From Hymenobacter cheonanensis (GTDB lineage Bacteria; Bacteroidota; Bacteroidia; Cytophagales; Hymenobacteraceae), in the NCBI RefSeq assembly GCF_030581075.1, contig NZ_JAUQSW010000003.1, forward strand, positions 372,001 to 436,000: 64,000 nucleotides of DNA, read 5' to 3'. The notes below the pieces were generated by a model. That model was not told the DNA's origin and did not search any database. It saw only the letters and a program-made list of their open reading frames with translations. Below are positions 9,119 to 18,933 of the stretch, in pieces. Within the stretch, counting starts at the first letter, position 1; each line of letters opens with the position of its first letter. The position numbers were made by a program, and so were the translations under genes.

Positions 9119-10063
9119 ATGGCTACCACCCCGCCGCCCGCGCCCACTTCGGAGCCCTCCTTGCCGGGCGGGGGCGAGGAACTGCTGCCCGGCCCCGGGC
9201 AGGCCGGCCGCCTGGCGCGGGCGCTGCCGGGCCTGGTGCGCTGGCCCAACCTGGCCATTATGCTGCTGAGCCTGGTGCTAGTGCGGGTGCTGCTGCTGCC
9301 CGGCCAGCCGCTGGGGGCGGTGCTGCTGGCGCCGCGCTTCGGGCTGCTGGTGCTGGCGGCGCTGCTGGTGGCGGCGGCCGGCTACATCATCAACGATTAT
9401 TACGATGTCAAGATTGACGCCATCAACCGGCCCGGCCGCCTGGTGGTGGGGCGGGTGCTGCGGCGGCGCCACGCCATGCTGGCCCACGTGCTGCTGAGTG
9501 GGCTGGGAGTGCTGCTGGCCATGGCGCTGTCGTGCCCGCTGGGCTTCGTTACGATGGGGGCGGCGGCGCTGCTGTGGGGCTACTCGGCCCGGTTTAAGCG
9601 GGTGGCGCTGGTGGGCAACGTGAGCATTGGCGCGCTTACGGCGGCGCTGGTGCTGCTGCCCGAGCTGCAGCTGCTAACCGGCCGCCAGGCCGTGTGGCTT
9701 TATGCGCTGGCCGCCTTCCTGCTCACCGTGGTGCGCGAAATAGTGAAAGACCTGGAAGACATGCGCGGCGATGCCCAGCATGGCTGCCGCACCCTGCCGC
9801 TGGTGTGGGGCGTGGCGCGCAGCAAGTGGGTAGCGGGCTTTTTTCTGGGCTGCCTGGGGCTGCTGGTGCTGGGGGCAGCCGGGCAGCTGCTGGCCTGGGG
9901 CCGCTGGCCGCTGGCGGCGTGGCTGCTAGGGCTGGTGCTGCTGCCGCTGCTGGAGCTGGCCCGCCGCCTGGCCCGGGCCGACCGCCGCCGGCACTTCCGC
10001 CAGCTCAGTGCCTGGTGCAAGGGCATTATGCTGGCGGGCATTCTGAGTATGCTGCTGGTGTGA
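9119..10063 (+). CDS. UbiA-family prenyltransferase (geranylgeranylglycerol-phosphate transferase-like)
   Basis: A 314-aa membrane enzyme with about eight to nine transmembrane helices. It carries the two Asp-rich Mg-diphosphate motifs of UbiA enzymes: NDYYDVKIDAINRPGR (about residue 90) and VKDLEDMRGDAQHG (about residue 210). The family joins a polyprenyl chain to an aromatic ring or glycerol phosphate. In Bacteroidota this subgroup is often named geranylgeranylglycerol-phosphate geranylgeranyltransferase, but the acceptor cannot be read from sequence. The ATG at 9119 is chosen because the extension to 8996 would overlap the cold-shock terminator. Confidence 0.85.
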   Translation: MATTPPPAPTSEPSLPGGGEELLPGPGQAGRLARALPGLVRWPNLAIMLLSLVLVRVLLLPGQPLGAVLLAPRFGLLVLAALLVAAAGYIINDYYDVKIDAINRPGRLVVGRVLRRRHAMLAHVLLSGLGVLLAMALSCPLGFVTMGAAALLWGYSARFKRVALVGNVSIGALTAALVLLPELQLLTGRQAVWLYALAAFLLTVVREIVKDLEDMRGDAQHGCRTLPLVWGVARSKWVAGFFLGCLGLLVLGAAGQLLAWGRWPLAAWLLGLVLLPLLELARRLARADRRRHFRQLSAWCKGIMLAGILSMLLV

Positions 10064-10250
10064 TGGGCTGGCCGCCAAGGTTTTGCTAGGGCCAGGGGCA
10101 GCCGGGGCGGCCGGCTGCTCCTGAGGGGTACCCCGGGGGCTGGGCCGGGCACATTCTGGAGGAAAGATGAAGCGATAACACGCTGCCAGGCCAACCGCTG
10201 GGGGGTAAAATCCGTTGAGGTGTCCAACACGCTTTCCTTTTTTTTATTCT

Positions 10251-11450
10251 ATGCGCTTTTTTCCGCTTTTAGTGGGGTTATTGGGTTGTGCTAGCATTGG
10301 CTTTGGCCAAGGCCTGCCGGCTGGTCAGGCCCGGGCTACCAAGCCTCCTAAACGAATTACGATTTTGCCCGTGCCGGTGCTGTTTTATCAGCAGGAAACG
10401 GGCGCCGGCTATGGCATCGGCGGCCTGCTGAGCGGCCGCCTCGGTACCGACACGCTCACCCGCGCCTCCAATGCCCGGGTGCAGTTCTGGACCACCCAGA
10501 AAAGCCAGTCGCTGGTGCAGTTTGTGCATACCATCTACTCGCCGGGTGAGAAGTATTACCTGAACGGCGAAATCAGCTCCTACAAAAACCGGCTCTACTA
10601 CTTCGGCATCGGCAACGACGCGCCGGCGGTGCAAAACAGCAACCGCTCCTTCCTCGACTTTCAGCTGTTTATTATCAACCAGCGCGTTCAGAAAAGCATT
10701 GCCAAAAACCAGTTCCTGGGTTTGCAATACCGGCTGTCGCGCGTGTATAACCTGAGCCAGGCCCAGGGGCGGATAAACGACGACGGCGATGCCATTTCGC
10801 CGGTGAGCACGAATCCGAATACCCAAAACTACTTCAATCAAGACCCGCGCCTCGACCAGCGCCAACGGCTCAATTTCAGCCTTTCCGGTATAGGCCCGGT
10901 CTACACGCTCGACAGCCGCGACGTGGCCCTGGCCGCCTCCAGGGGCAATCTGCTCGACTTGCAGGTGATGTTCAACGGGGGCTTTGTGGGCTCCGACTAC
11001 AATTTTGTGCGCTACCAGATTGATGCCCGCCACTACCAGCGCATCTTTAGCGACAAAACCATTCTGGCGCTGCAATTTCTGGGGCAGTTTCACTCGGGCA
11101 ATGTGCCGTGGTACGGGCTAGCCGGCATTGGCGCTAACCTGGGCGGTACCCTGTATGACAACGCCAACCTGATGCGCGGCATCTACGAGCAGCGCTACCG
11201 CGACCGCCAGATGGTGTCGGCCCAGGCCGAGCTGCGCCAGCACTTGTTCTGGCGCATCGACGGGGCGGCCTTTCTGGGCGCCGGCCAGGTGGGCTACGAC
11301 CTCAAGGACTACAGCTTTGGCGGTATTCACACGGCCGGCGGCGTGGGTGCCCGCTTCAACTTCATCCGGCGCGACCGGGTTAACCTGCGCTTCGACTACG
11401 CCTTTGGCACCGACCCGGGCTTCTACTTCGCCATTGGCGAGGCGTTCTAA
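10251..11450 (+). CDS. Outer-membrane beta-barrel protein, BamA/surface-antigen (D15) like
   Basis: A 399-aa protein with a Sec signal peptide (MRFFPLLVGLLGCASIGFGQ), then alternating amphipathic strands. It ends YFAIGEAF, with the C-terminal aromatic residue used as a BAM insertion signal. The segment VPVLFYQQETGAGYGIGG and the final domain resemble bacterial surface-antigen barrels. POTRA domains are missing, so it is a barrel-only paralogue rather than BamA itself; the function is unknown. The ATG at 10251 is chosen because the signal peptide starts there. Confidence 0.8.
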   Translation: MRFFPLLVGLLGCASIGFGQGLPAGQARATKPPKRITILPVPVLFYQQETGAGYGIGGLLSGRLGTDTLTRASNARVQFWTTQKSQSLVQFVHTIYSPGEKYYLNGEISSYKNRLYYFGIGNDAPAVQNSNRSFLDFQLFIINQRVQKSIAKNQFLGLQYRLSRVYNLSQAQGRINDDGDAISPVSTNPNTQNYFNQDPRLDQRQRLNFSLSGIGPVYTLDSRDVALAASRGNLLDLQVMFNGGFVGSDYNFVRYQIDARHYQRIFSDKTILALQFLGQFHSGNVPWYGLAGIGANLGGTLYDNANLMRGIYEQRYRDRQMVSAQAELRQHLFWRIDGAAFLGAGQVGYDLKDYSFGGIHTAGGVGARFNFIRRDRVNLRFDYAFGTDPGFYFAIGEAF

Positions 11451-11484
11451 TACCGCAGCTAGCCCTGGCGGCGGCTGTTTTGGC

Positions 11485-11523
11485 AAGGCTGCCCTACCGA
11501 ACAGGTGGGGCAGCCTTCTTTTT
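11485..11523 (+). terminator. Intrinsic terminator after the barrel gene
   Basis: AAGGCTGCCC pairs with the matching GGGGCAGCCTT arm, followed by a T-rich tail. Between here and the glycosyltransferase (11524-11684) is an AT-rich stretch, presumably promoter, with no gene. Confidence 0.8.
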
Positions 11524-11684
11524 TAACTAAAAGAATTAGCTAAGCTTTAAATAGCGTAAAAATCTGTTTTAAAAGATTTTATGGTTATTCATAGCTCTGG
11601 ACAAGATGAAAAAAGAGGGAAGAAATAAAAATTAAATCGGCATTTCCTATCCTTCGCGGGGCCGGGGCGTACATAGGTTTCCTT

Positions 11685-12923
11685 ATGGACCAACTAGCCC
11701 AGCCGGCCCGCTTCCACGCCACGCGCGAAGCCACGGCCACTGCCCACCCGGCCCTCCTTTCCCAGCCCCCTACCGAAGAGCAGCTGCTACGCCTGGCCGA
11801 GCGCACGCTGCACCGGCAGCTACCGCCCCCGCTGGCTGCGCTGCAAGCCTGCGTCATTATTCCGGCCAAGGATGAGGCAACCACGCTGCCCGCCACGCTA
11901 GCCGCCCTGGCCGCCCAAACTACGCTGGCGGGCCAGGCCCTGCCGGCGGGCATGATGGAGGTGATTGTGCTGGCCAACAATTGCCTCGACCGCACGGCCG
12001 CCGCCGTGCGCCAGGCGGGCCGCCGCCACCCCAACCTGATAGTGCACGTGGCCGAGGTGCTGCTGCCGCGCCCGCAGGCTCACGTGGGCCGCGCCCGCCG
12101 CCTGCTGCTCGACGAGGCTGCCCTGCGCCTCGAAAGCACCATCGGGCCCACCGGCGTGCTCCTCAGCACCGATGCTGACACGCTGGTGGCGTCGACCTGG
12201 CTGGCCGCCACGCTGCGCGAGCTGGAAGAAGGCGCCGAGGCCGTGGGTGGGCGCATCCTCACCCAAACGCCCGCCGCCATGGAGCCCTGCCCCGTGCGGC
12301 GCATTCAGCTGCGCGACGCGGCCTACCGCGTGCTGCTGCGCCAGCTGGAGGATAAAATTGACCCCTGCACCGCCGACCGCTGGCCCTGCCACCACCAGCA
12401 CTACGGGGCTAGCCTGGCCCTTACGGTGCGCGCCTACCGGCAGGTGGGCGGCCTGCCCGTGGTGCCTTTTCTGGAAGATGAGCAGCTGTGGCAGCTGCTG
12501 TTGCAGCACGACCTGCCGGTGCGCCACAGCCCGCACGTGCAGGTGTATACCTCGGCCCGCCGCTGCGGGCGCGTGGAGGTAGGCCTGTCGTGGCAATTGC
12601 GCGAGTGGGAAAACCTCACCGGGCAGCAGCGCGAGCCCCTGGTGCCCTGCCCCCACGAGCTGGTGCGGGTGTGGCGGGCCCGCCGCCGCCTGCGCGCTTG
12701 GTGGCAGGCTGGCCTGCACACGGGGGGGGCCGAGCTGGCCCGGCTGGCCCGCGCCGTAGAAGTGCCCGTGGGCGACCTGCTGCGGCAGGCGCGGCAGGCT
12801 ACCACGTTTGGCCAGCTGTGGCACTGGGTAGAAGCCACGCGCGGCGCAGTGCTGCCAGTGCCGCTCAATGGTGCCCTGCGCGACCTGCGCACCTACCTGC
12901 GCGAAGGCGTAGAGGGCTGCTAA
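11685..12923 (+). CDS. Family 2 glycosyltransferase
   Basis: A 412-aa GT-A fold enzyme. The nucleotide-sugar domain begins at ACVIIPAKDEATTLPATL (about residue 54), with VIVLANNCLDRTAA and the metal-binding LLSTDADTLV (about residue 163). LEDEQLW may supply the acceptor-side ED. No transmembrane helix is seen, so it is cytosolic, unlike NodC. It is convergent with the NodS-like methyltransferase, with 3 bp between the stops, and faces PIG-L and acyl-CoA dehydrogenase-like genes. The four probably form one pathway. Donor and acceptor sugars are unknown. Confidence 0.87.
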   Translation: MDQLAQPARFHATREATATAHPALLSQPPTEEQLLRLAERTLHRQLPPPLAALQACVIIPAKDEATTLPATLAALAAQTTLAGQALPAGMMEVIVLANNCLDRTAAAVRQAGRRHPNLIVHVAEVLLPRPQAHVGRARRLLLDEAALRLESTIGPTGVLLSTDADTLVASTWLAATLRELEEGAEAVGGRILTQTPAAMEPCPVRRIQLRDAAYRVLLRQLEDKIDPCTADRWPCHHQHYGASLALTVRAYRQVGGLPVVPFLEDEQLWQLLLQHDLPVRHSPHVQVYTSARRCGRVEVGLSWQLREWENLTGQQREPLVPCPHELVRVWRARRRLRAWWQAGLHTGGAELARLARAVEVPVGDLLRQARQATTFGQLWHWVEATRGAVLPVPLNGALRDLRTYLREGVEGC

Positions 12924-12926
12924 GGG

Positions 12927-13523
12927 CTAGGCCTTCTCAAATAAGTCGAGCCGGTATTTCTCGGCGCGGTGGCCGTGCAGGTGCTTCAATTGGCCGGCGG
13001 GGCCAGCTTTTTGAAGGAAAAACTCATGTACCTCGTCGCCCGTCTGCGGGTAGTCGGGCACCACGGGCGTCCAGTGCACTAGCAATAGCTCGGCGCCCGT
13101 GGGCAGGGCGGCTAGCATCAGGTCGGCGGCGCGGGCCAGGTCGGCGGGTGCCCAGTAGTACCCTACTTCCGACAGCAAAATCAAGTCAAACTGCTCGCTG
13201 GGAAACTCGGCGGGTACCTGCATTTTGCGCAGCTCTACCTGCGGCAGGCTGGCGCAACGCTCGCGAGCCTGGGCCAGGGCGGCTTCGCTCACATCTACGC
13301 TCAGCAGCCGGCCGCAGCGCTGGGCCAGCTGCGCCGTGAGCACCCCAATAGAGCAGCCAATCTCGAAGGTGCGCTCGTAGCGCGGCCGGTCGAGGGCGGC
13401 GAGGGTATCGGCGTATTTCTGGCGCTCGTAGGGGCTGCTGGCAAAGGCCCAGGGGTCGGTGCTGGCGCGGTAAACGTCGTCGAAATAGTTGGGGTCCAGG
13501 GTGTTGGGTTGGTTGGTATTCAT
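12927..13523 (-). CDS. NodS-like SAM-dependent methyltransferase
   Basis: A 198-aa class I methyltransferase. The glycine-rich SAM loop is FEIGCSIGVLTAQLA (about residues 47-61) and acidic motif II is LLSVDVSEAALA. NodS of rhizobia N-methylates deacetylated chitooligosaccharides and has the same length and N-terminus (YFDDVYRASTDPWAF). The ATG at 13523 overlaps the upstream deacetylase stop as ATGA, so the two are translationally coupled. By inference the deacetylase frees an amine that this enzyme methylates. Confidence 0.82.
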   Translation of the reverse strand: MNTNQPNTLDPNYFDDVYRASTDPWAFASSPYERQKYADTLAALDRPRYERTFEIGCSIGVLTAQLAQRCGRLLSVDVSEAALAQARERCASLPQVELRKMQVPAEFPSEQFDLILLSEVGYYWAPADLARAADLMLAALPTGAELLLVHWTPVVPDYPQTGDEVHEFFLQKAGPAGQLKHLHGHRAEKYRLDLFEKA

Positions 13524-14260
13524 GGCGCGGAAGCTTCGATAAAGGCCTCGGTAGGCTGGGCAAAATGCGCCAGCATATCGGCGGAAAGCAAAAATCCGCT
13601 CGGGTCGTCGGTGATGGTGCCGGGGGCTAGCTGTGAGCGGTGCGCCGCAATGGCCCGCTGCTTTTGGGGCAGCACCGCTGCTATATCGAGGCGAAAGCCG
13701 GTGGCCTCGCCGGGCTGGGGCAAGTCGGCGGGGGCGGCGCGCTCCCAGGCCCACACCACGTATTCGAGGCGGCGGGGCGGCTGGGGCAGCCGGGACAGCG
13801 CGGCGGCCGTGAGCTGGCTGGTGGCGCGGTGGTCGGGGTGCGGGTCGCGCCGCCAGGGCGTCAGCACCGTTGCCGCCCGCTGCTGAACTAGGAAATCAGC
13901 CAGCCGGCTGGCCGCCTTTTCGAAGGCCGGGCCCTCGCTAGGCACCTGGCTATCGGGCAGGCCCAAGTACAGCACGTTGTTTTCGTCAACCCCGAGCACG
14001 GCTAGGGCATGGCGCAGCTCAGCATATCGGAGTTCGCGGCGGGCGGCAGGCGAGAACTCCTGCGAGTGGGGATGCGACATGGTGCCGTCGCTCACGAGCA
14101 CGGCGGCTACTTCCTGCCCGGCTTGGCGCAGCAGGGCCAGCAAGCCCCCGCAGCCCAGCGCCTCGTCGTCGGGATGCGGAATAACGATGACTGTGCGGCC
14201 TAGCGCGGCTGCGTAGCCGGCCGGCCGCAGGGGGTAAGAATCAAAAGGCAACGCAGACAT
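13520..14260 (-). CDS. PIG-L family N-deacetylase
   Basis: A 246-aa zinc-dependent LmbE/PIG-L hydrolase. Zinc and catalytic residues are seen in IPHPDDEALGCGG (about residues 27-39) and in the distal DPHPDHRATS. The family removes acetyl groups from N-acetylglucosamine in glycolipids and small thiols. Its end overlaps the start of the NodS-like gene by four bases. Genes and order parallel the deacetylase/methyltransferase logic of Nod-factor synthesis, though NodB is of a different fold. Confidence 0.87.
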   Translation of the reverse strand: MSALPFDSYPLRPAGYAAALGRTVIVIPHPDDEALGCGGLLALLRQAGQEVAAVLVSDGTMSHPHSQEFSPAARRELRYAELRHALAVLGVDENNVLYLGLPDSQVPSEGPAFEKAASRLADFLVQQRAATVLTPWRRDPHPDHRATSQLTAAALSRLPQPPRRLEYVVWAWERAAPADLPQPGEATGFRLDIAAVLPQKQRAIAAHRSQLAPGTITDDPSGFLLSADMLAHFAQPTEAFIEASAP

Positions 14261-14361
14261 GCAGTAAGTATAGGGTGAAAGGGAACTAGCGCCGGGGCCC
14301 GCTCCTTGTTGCTTGTGGCCAGCCTCACGGACGCGCCCTAGGGGCTAAGGCTGCGCGCAGC

Positions 14362-15645
14362 CTAAAAAAGCTGATACGCCGGCTTGTCCGAAGCCAGGGC
14401 AAAACGGCCGGCGTCGGCCACCGTGGCATCGGGAGCGGGCTGGCGCAGGTAGTGGGTAAGGTCGCGGTGCAGGCGCTCGAATGGCTCGGGCTGCAGCAGG
14501 CCCCGGGCCCCCACACTACGCTCGGCTAGGCGCAGGGTTTGCAGGCAAATGTCTTCGGTAGTGGCGCGCAGGGTATTTACGTAGGCCGCCAAGGCTTCGA
14601 GGCGCGGCGGCGGCAGCTCGGTGGGGGTAGGGGGCAGGGCGGCGTGCTCGGCGGCCCCGCGCAGCCAGCGCTGGCCGGTTTCGTGCAGGGCCAGCATTTC
14701 GCCCAGGCGCTGGCGCTGGTAGGGGTCGTCGGTGCGGCCCAGGCGGCGCAAAAATCGCCGGGTTTCATCAAACACGGCGGCGGCCCCGCCTAGCTGCACC
14801 GCCGCGAAGCGCGCCGCGCCGCCCCCAAACCACGGGGCGCGGTAGTAGTCGTTGGGCTGGCCCACCAGGTCATCGGGGCCAACCTGGATGCCCGTAAAGT
14901 CGGCCTGAAAGCTGGCCGTGGCCCGCATCCCCAGCGGCCGCCAGAAGCTGCGGTCGAGCACCGGCGGCTGCTCATCGGCGCGCAGCAGCACCAGCTGCCA
15001 GCCGGTGGGCGCCACCGCCGGGCTAGCCACGGGCAAAGGCCCCTGGTCGAGGCGCCGCACGGGCGCTGGGGCCGGCCGCAACGCCCCGGTAAGCACCGGC
15101 CGCGTAATGTGCCCCGCACCCGAGGCAAAGGTTTTAGCTCCGCGCAAACGGTAGCGGCCCGGTGCCCCGGGCACCGGCTCCAGCTGCACCCCATTGGCCG
15201 GGTTTTCGGTGTTCCACACGCCAAAAATGTGGCCGGCGCGGGCATCGGCCGCCGCGCGGGCCAATTGGGCGGGGCTGCCAAAGCAGCGAATAAGCAGCAG
15301 CGCATTCACGTGGCCTTCCCAGAGCCGGCCCACGGCCAGATTGCCGCGCCCCACGTGGTAGAGCGCCTGGTAGAGCAGCAGCGTGGCCGCGGGCTCGCCC
15401 AGGCCCGCGCCGCCCAGGCTGGTGGGCAGCACGGCCGTGAGCAGGCCGGCTTCGTGCAGCCAGCGCATTTCCTGGGTCGGAAAGCCACCTACCTCGTCGG
15501 TGGCCGCGGCCTGGGCCAGCAGGCGCGGGGCTAGCTGCGCCGCCGCGGCCGCGCAGCTAGCGGGGGTTGCAGGCAACGAGGACAGGGTGGGCGTTTCGGC
15601 AGCCGCCGGGGCGGCGGGCCGGGTGGTGGGCGAGAAATCAATCAT
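14362..15645 (-). CDS. Acyl-CoA dehydrogenase-like flavoprotein of the NodS/PIG-L cluster
   Basis: A 427-aa protein with the acyl-CoA dehydrogenase fold. It has a helical N-domain (TDEVGGFPTQEMRWLHEAG), a central beta domain (FGVWNTENPANG, AKTFASGAGH) and a C-terminal four-helix bundle. The usual catalytic glutamate cannot be assigned by eye, and the sequence is divergent, so it may oxidise an unusual substrate. It is first in the leftward transcript, 101 bp before the deacetylase gene. The ATG at 15645 is preferred to an upstream TTG. Confidence 0.78.
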   Translation of the reverse strand: MIDFSPTTRPAAPAAAETPTLSSLPATPASCAAAAAQLAPRLLAQAAATDEVGGFPTQEMRWLHEAGLLTAVLPTSLGGAGLGEPAATLLLYQALYHVGRGNLAVGRLWEGHVNALLLIRCFGSPAQLARAAADARAGHIFGVWNTENPANGVQLEPVPGAPGRYRLRGAKTFASGAGHITRPVLTGALRPAPAPVRRLDQGPLPVASPAVAPTGWQLVLLRADEQPPVLDRSFWRPLGMRATASFQADFTGIQVGPDDLVGQPNDYYRAPWFGGGAARFAAVQLGGAAAVFDETRRFLRRLGRTDDPYQRQRLGEMLALHETGQRWLRGAAEHAALPPTPTELPPPRLEALAAYVNTLRATTEDICLQTLRLAERSVGARGLLQPEPFERLHRDLTHYLRQPAPDATVADAGRFALASDKPAYQLF

Positions 15646-15778
15646 CAAAAGCAGCGGCAGCGGACGCAAACGGTTAGTATAGCATAACTCCAAACTTCAC
15701 AATTGAGTTGCCGCCGGCCATACCGGGCCGCCGCGCAGCTTTTTTGCAAAAGGCCCGGCTAGCCCCGGCTGGTGGGCC

Positions 15779-15786
15779 TACCTTTG
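15779..15786 (+). promoter_or_regulatory. Candidate -7 element TACCTTTG for purH
   Basis: An exact TAnnTTTG match about 92 nt before the purH ATG, giving a leader of about 85 nt. No convincing -33 box is seen. Confidence 0.45.
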
Positions 15787-15877
15787 CAGCGCCAAACCCT
15801 TACCGCGGTTGGCCGGGTAGGGGCGAGGCAGCTTTTGCACTCCGCACAGCATCGAACCCCCTAAATTTTCCCTGCCA

Positions 15878-17410
<1,533 letters not shown>

Positions 17411-17469
17411 GGCTAGGCTGCATTTAAAACAACCCACGCAAGCGGTTGAGAAAGCTGTTGATAATGGAG

Positions 17470-17571
17470 TTGGTCATGCAGCGCGCAGCGAAGCATCTCG
17501 CGTGGTGCAGTAAGCTCTAACGTTTGCAGACGTCAGCACGCGAGATGCTTTGCTACGCGCTGCATGACCAA
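17470..17571. repeat. Long inverted repeat (35-bp arms), GAAGCATCT family
   Basis: Arms 17470-17504 and 17537-17571 pair over 35 bp with two mismatches, around a 32-nt loop. The arms contain GTCATGC near the end and a GAAGCATCTCGC core. A sister element with GAAGCATCTTGC lies between mreB and mreC. It sits between purH and its terminator, in a 392-nt gene-free stretch (17411-17802). A second small hairpin (AACCTTCTTT with AAAGAAGGTT, 17570-17600) follows at once. Confidence 0.85.
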
Positions 17572-17603
17572 CCTTCTTTAGCGCCTTCTCAAAGAAGGTT
17601 TAT

Positions 17604-17648
17604 AAAAAAGGCACCAACAGCCAGCTTGGCTGCCGGTGCCTTTTTCCT
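17604..17648 (+). terminator. Intrinsic terminator downstream of purH
   Basis: An outer stem GGCACC/GGTGCC and inner CAGCCA/TGGCTG, flanked by an A-run and a T-run. Confidence 0.85.
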
Positions 17649-17754
17649 TTTCCTACCGAGCGAAAACGCTGGCCAGGCATACTGTGGCCGCCCCTGAGGC
17701 GGGGTGCGAAACTGTATTGAGCCGCTGGATTTCAAATGCGGCTTAGTTCTATTG

Positions 17755-17762
17755 TACCTTTG
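17755..17762 (+). promoter_or_regulatory. Candidate -7 element TACCTTTG for mreB
   Basis: An exact TAnnTTTG match 40 nt before the mreB start. No clear -33 box is seen. Confidence 0.5.
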
Positions 17763-17802
17763 TTTCTTGCTACCGCTTCCTATTCCTGGCTAAGCTATTT
17801 AA

Positions 17803-18828
17803 ATGGGGTTCTTCAATTTTCTGACCAGCGACATTGCCATTGACCTGGGCACTGCCAATACGCTAATCATTCACAATGACAAGATTGTGGTGGACGAGCC
17901 GAGCATCATTGCCAAGGACCGCACCACCAATAAAGTCATCGCTGTCGGCAGCAAGGCCCAGCAGATGCACGAGAAGACGCACGATAATATTAAGACCATT
18001 CGGCCGCTCAAGGACGGCGTAATTGCCGACTTCCACGCCGCCGAGGAAATGATAAAGGGCCTCATCCGGCTCATCGACACCCGCAACCGGCTGTTTCAGC
18101 CCTCGCACCGCATGGTTATCTGCATTCCGAGCGGCATTACGGAGGTAGAGAAGCGCGCCGTGCGCGACTCGGCCGAGCACGCCGGCGCCAAGGAAGTATG
18201 GATGATTCAGGAGCCGATGGCCGCCGCCATTGGCATCGGCATCGACGTGGAGCAGCCCGTGGGCTCGATGATAATCGACATTGGGGGCGGCACTACCGAG
18301 ATTGCGGTTATCGCCCTCTCGGGCATCGTGTGCGACCAGTCAATTAAGACGGCCGGCGACGTATTCAACCAGGACATTCTGGACTACATGCGCCGGCAGC
18401 ACAACCTGCTCATCGGCGAGCGCTCGGCCGAGCGCATCAAAATCGAGGTGGGCGCGGCCCTCACCGAACTCGACGTGACGCCGCCCGACTACGAGGTGCG
18501 CGGCCGCGACCTGATGACGGGCATCCCGAAAGTTATCAAGGTAACCTCGTCGGAAATTGCCATCGCCCTCGATAAGTCGGTGGCCAAAATCGAGGAAGCT
18601 GTGCTGAAGGCGCTGGAAATCAGCCCGCCCGAGCTGTCGGCCGACATCTACGAGAACGGCATTCACCTCACCGGCGGTGGGGCGCTGCTGCGCGGCCTCG
18701 ACAAGCGCCTGGCCGCCAAAACCAAGCTGCCCATCCACATTGCCGAAGACCCGCTGCGCGCCGTGGTGCGCGGCACCGGCAAGGCCATTAAAGACATTCA
18801 GGGCTTCCGGGGAGTTCTTTTAACCTGA
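17803..18828 (+). CDS. mreB: Rod shape-determining actin homologue MreB
   Basis: A 341-aa bacterial actin that forms membrane filaments and guides the elongasome. The phosphate-1 motif is IDLGTANTLI (about residues 12-21), phosphate-2 is IDIGGGTTEIAV, and the adenosine motif is HLTGGGALLRGLD. Length is standard. mreC and mreD follow, but a perfect 38-bp inverted repeat sits between mreB and mreC. Confidence 0.97.
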   Translation: MGFFNFLTSDIAIDLGTANTLIIHNDKIVVDEPSIIAKDRTTNKVIAVGSKAQQMHEKTHDNIKTIRPLKDGVIADFHAAEEMIKGLIRLIDTRNRLFQPSHRMVICIPSGITEVEKRAVRDSAEHAGAKEVWMIQEPMAAAIGIGIDVEQPVGSMIIDIGGGTTEIAVIALSGIVCDQSIKTAGDVFNQDILDYMRRQHNLLIGERSAERIKIEVGAALTELDVTPPDYEVRGRDLMTGIPKVIKVTSSEIAIALDKSVAKIEEAVLKALEISPPELSADIYENGIHLTGGGALLRGLDKRLAAKTKLPIHIAEDPLRAVVRGTGKAIKDIQGFRGVLLT

Positions 18829-18833
18829 TCATC

Positions 18834-18926
18834 TGTCATGCTGACGAAGGAAGCATCTTGCCAGGGTAGAATTAGGAAGTCAAGCTAGTTCTACCCTGGC
18901 AAGATGCTTCCTTCGTCAGCATGACA
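18834..18926. repeat. Perfect 38-bp inverted repeat between mreB and mreC
   Basis: Arms 18834-18871 and 18889-18926 are exact reverse complements over 38 bp, with a 17-nt loop. The outer end reads TGTCATGC and the core GAAGCATCTTGCC. It begins 5 nt after the mreB stop and ends 7 nt before the mreC ATG. In mRNA it would be a very stable hairpin that could attenuate or protect the transcript. It belongs to the same family as 17470-17571. Confidence 0.95.
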
Positions 18927-18933
18927 ATTAGTT

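Noticed and set aside
12927..13754. A 275-aa form of the NodS-like protein
   Set aside because: The extra N-terminal 77 residues lie over the PIG-L gene in another frame and are low-complexity Arg/Pro; the ATG at 13523 forms the ATGA coupling.
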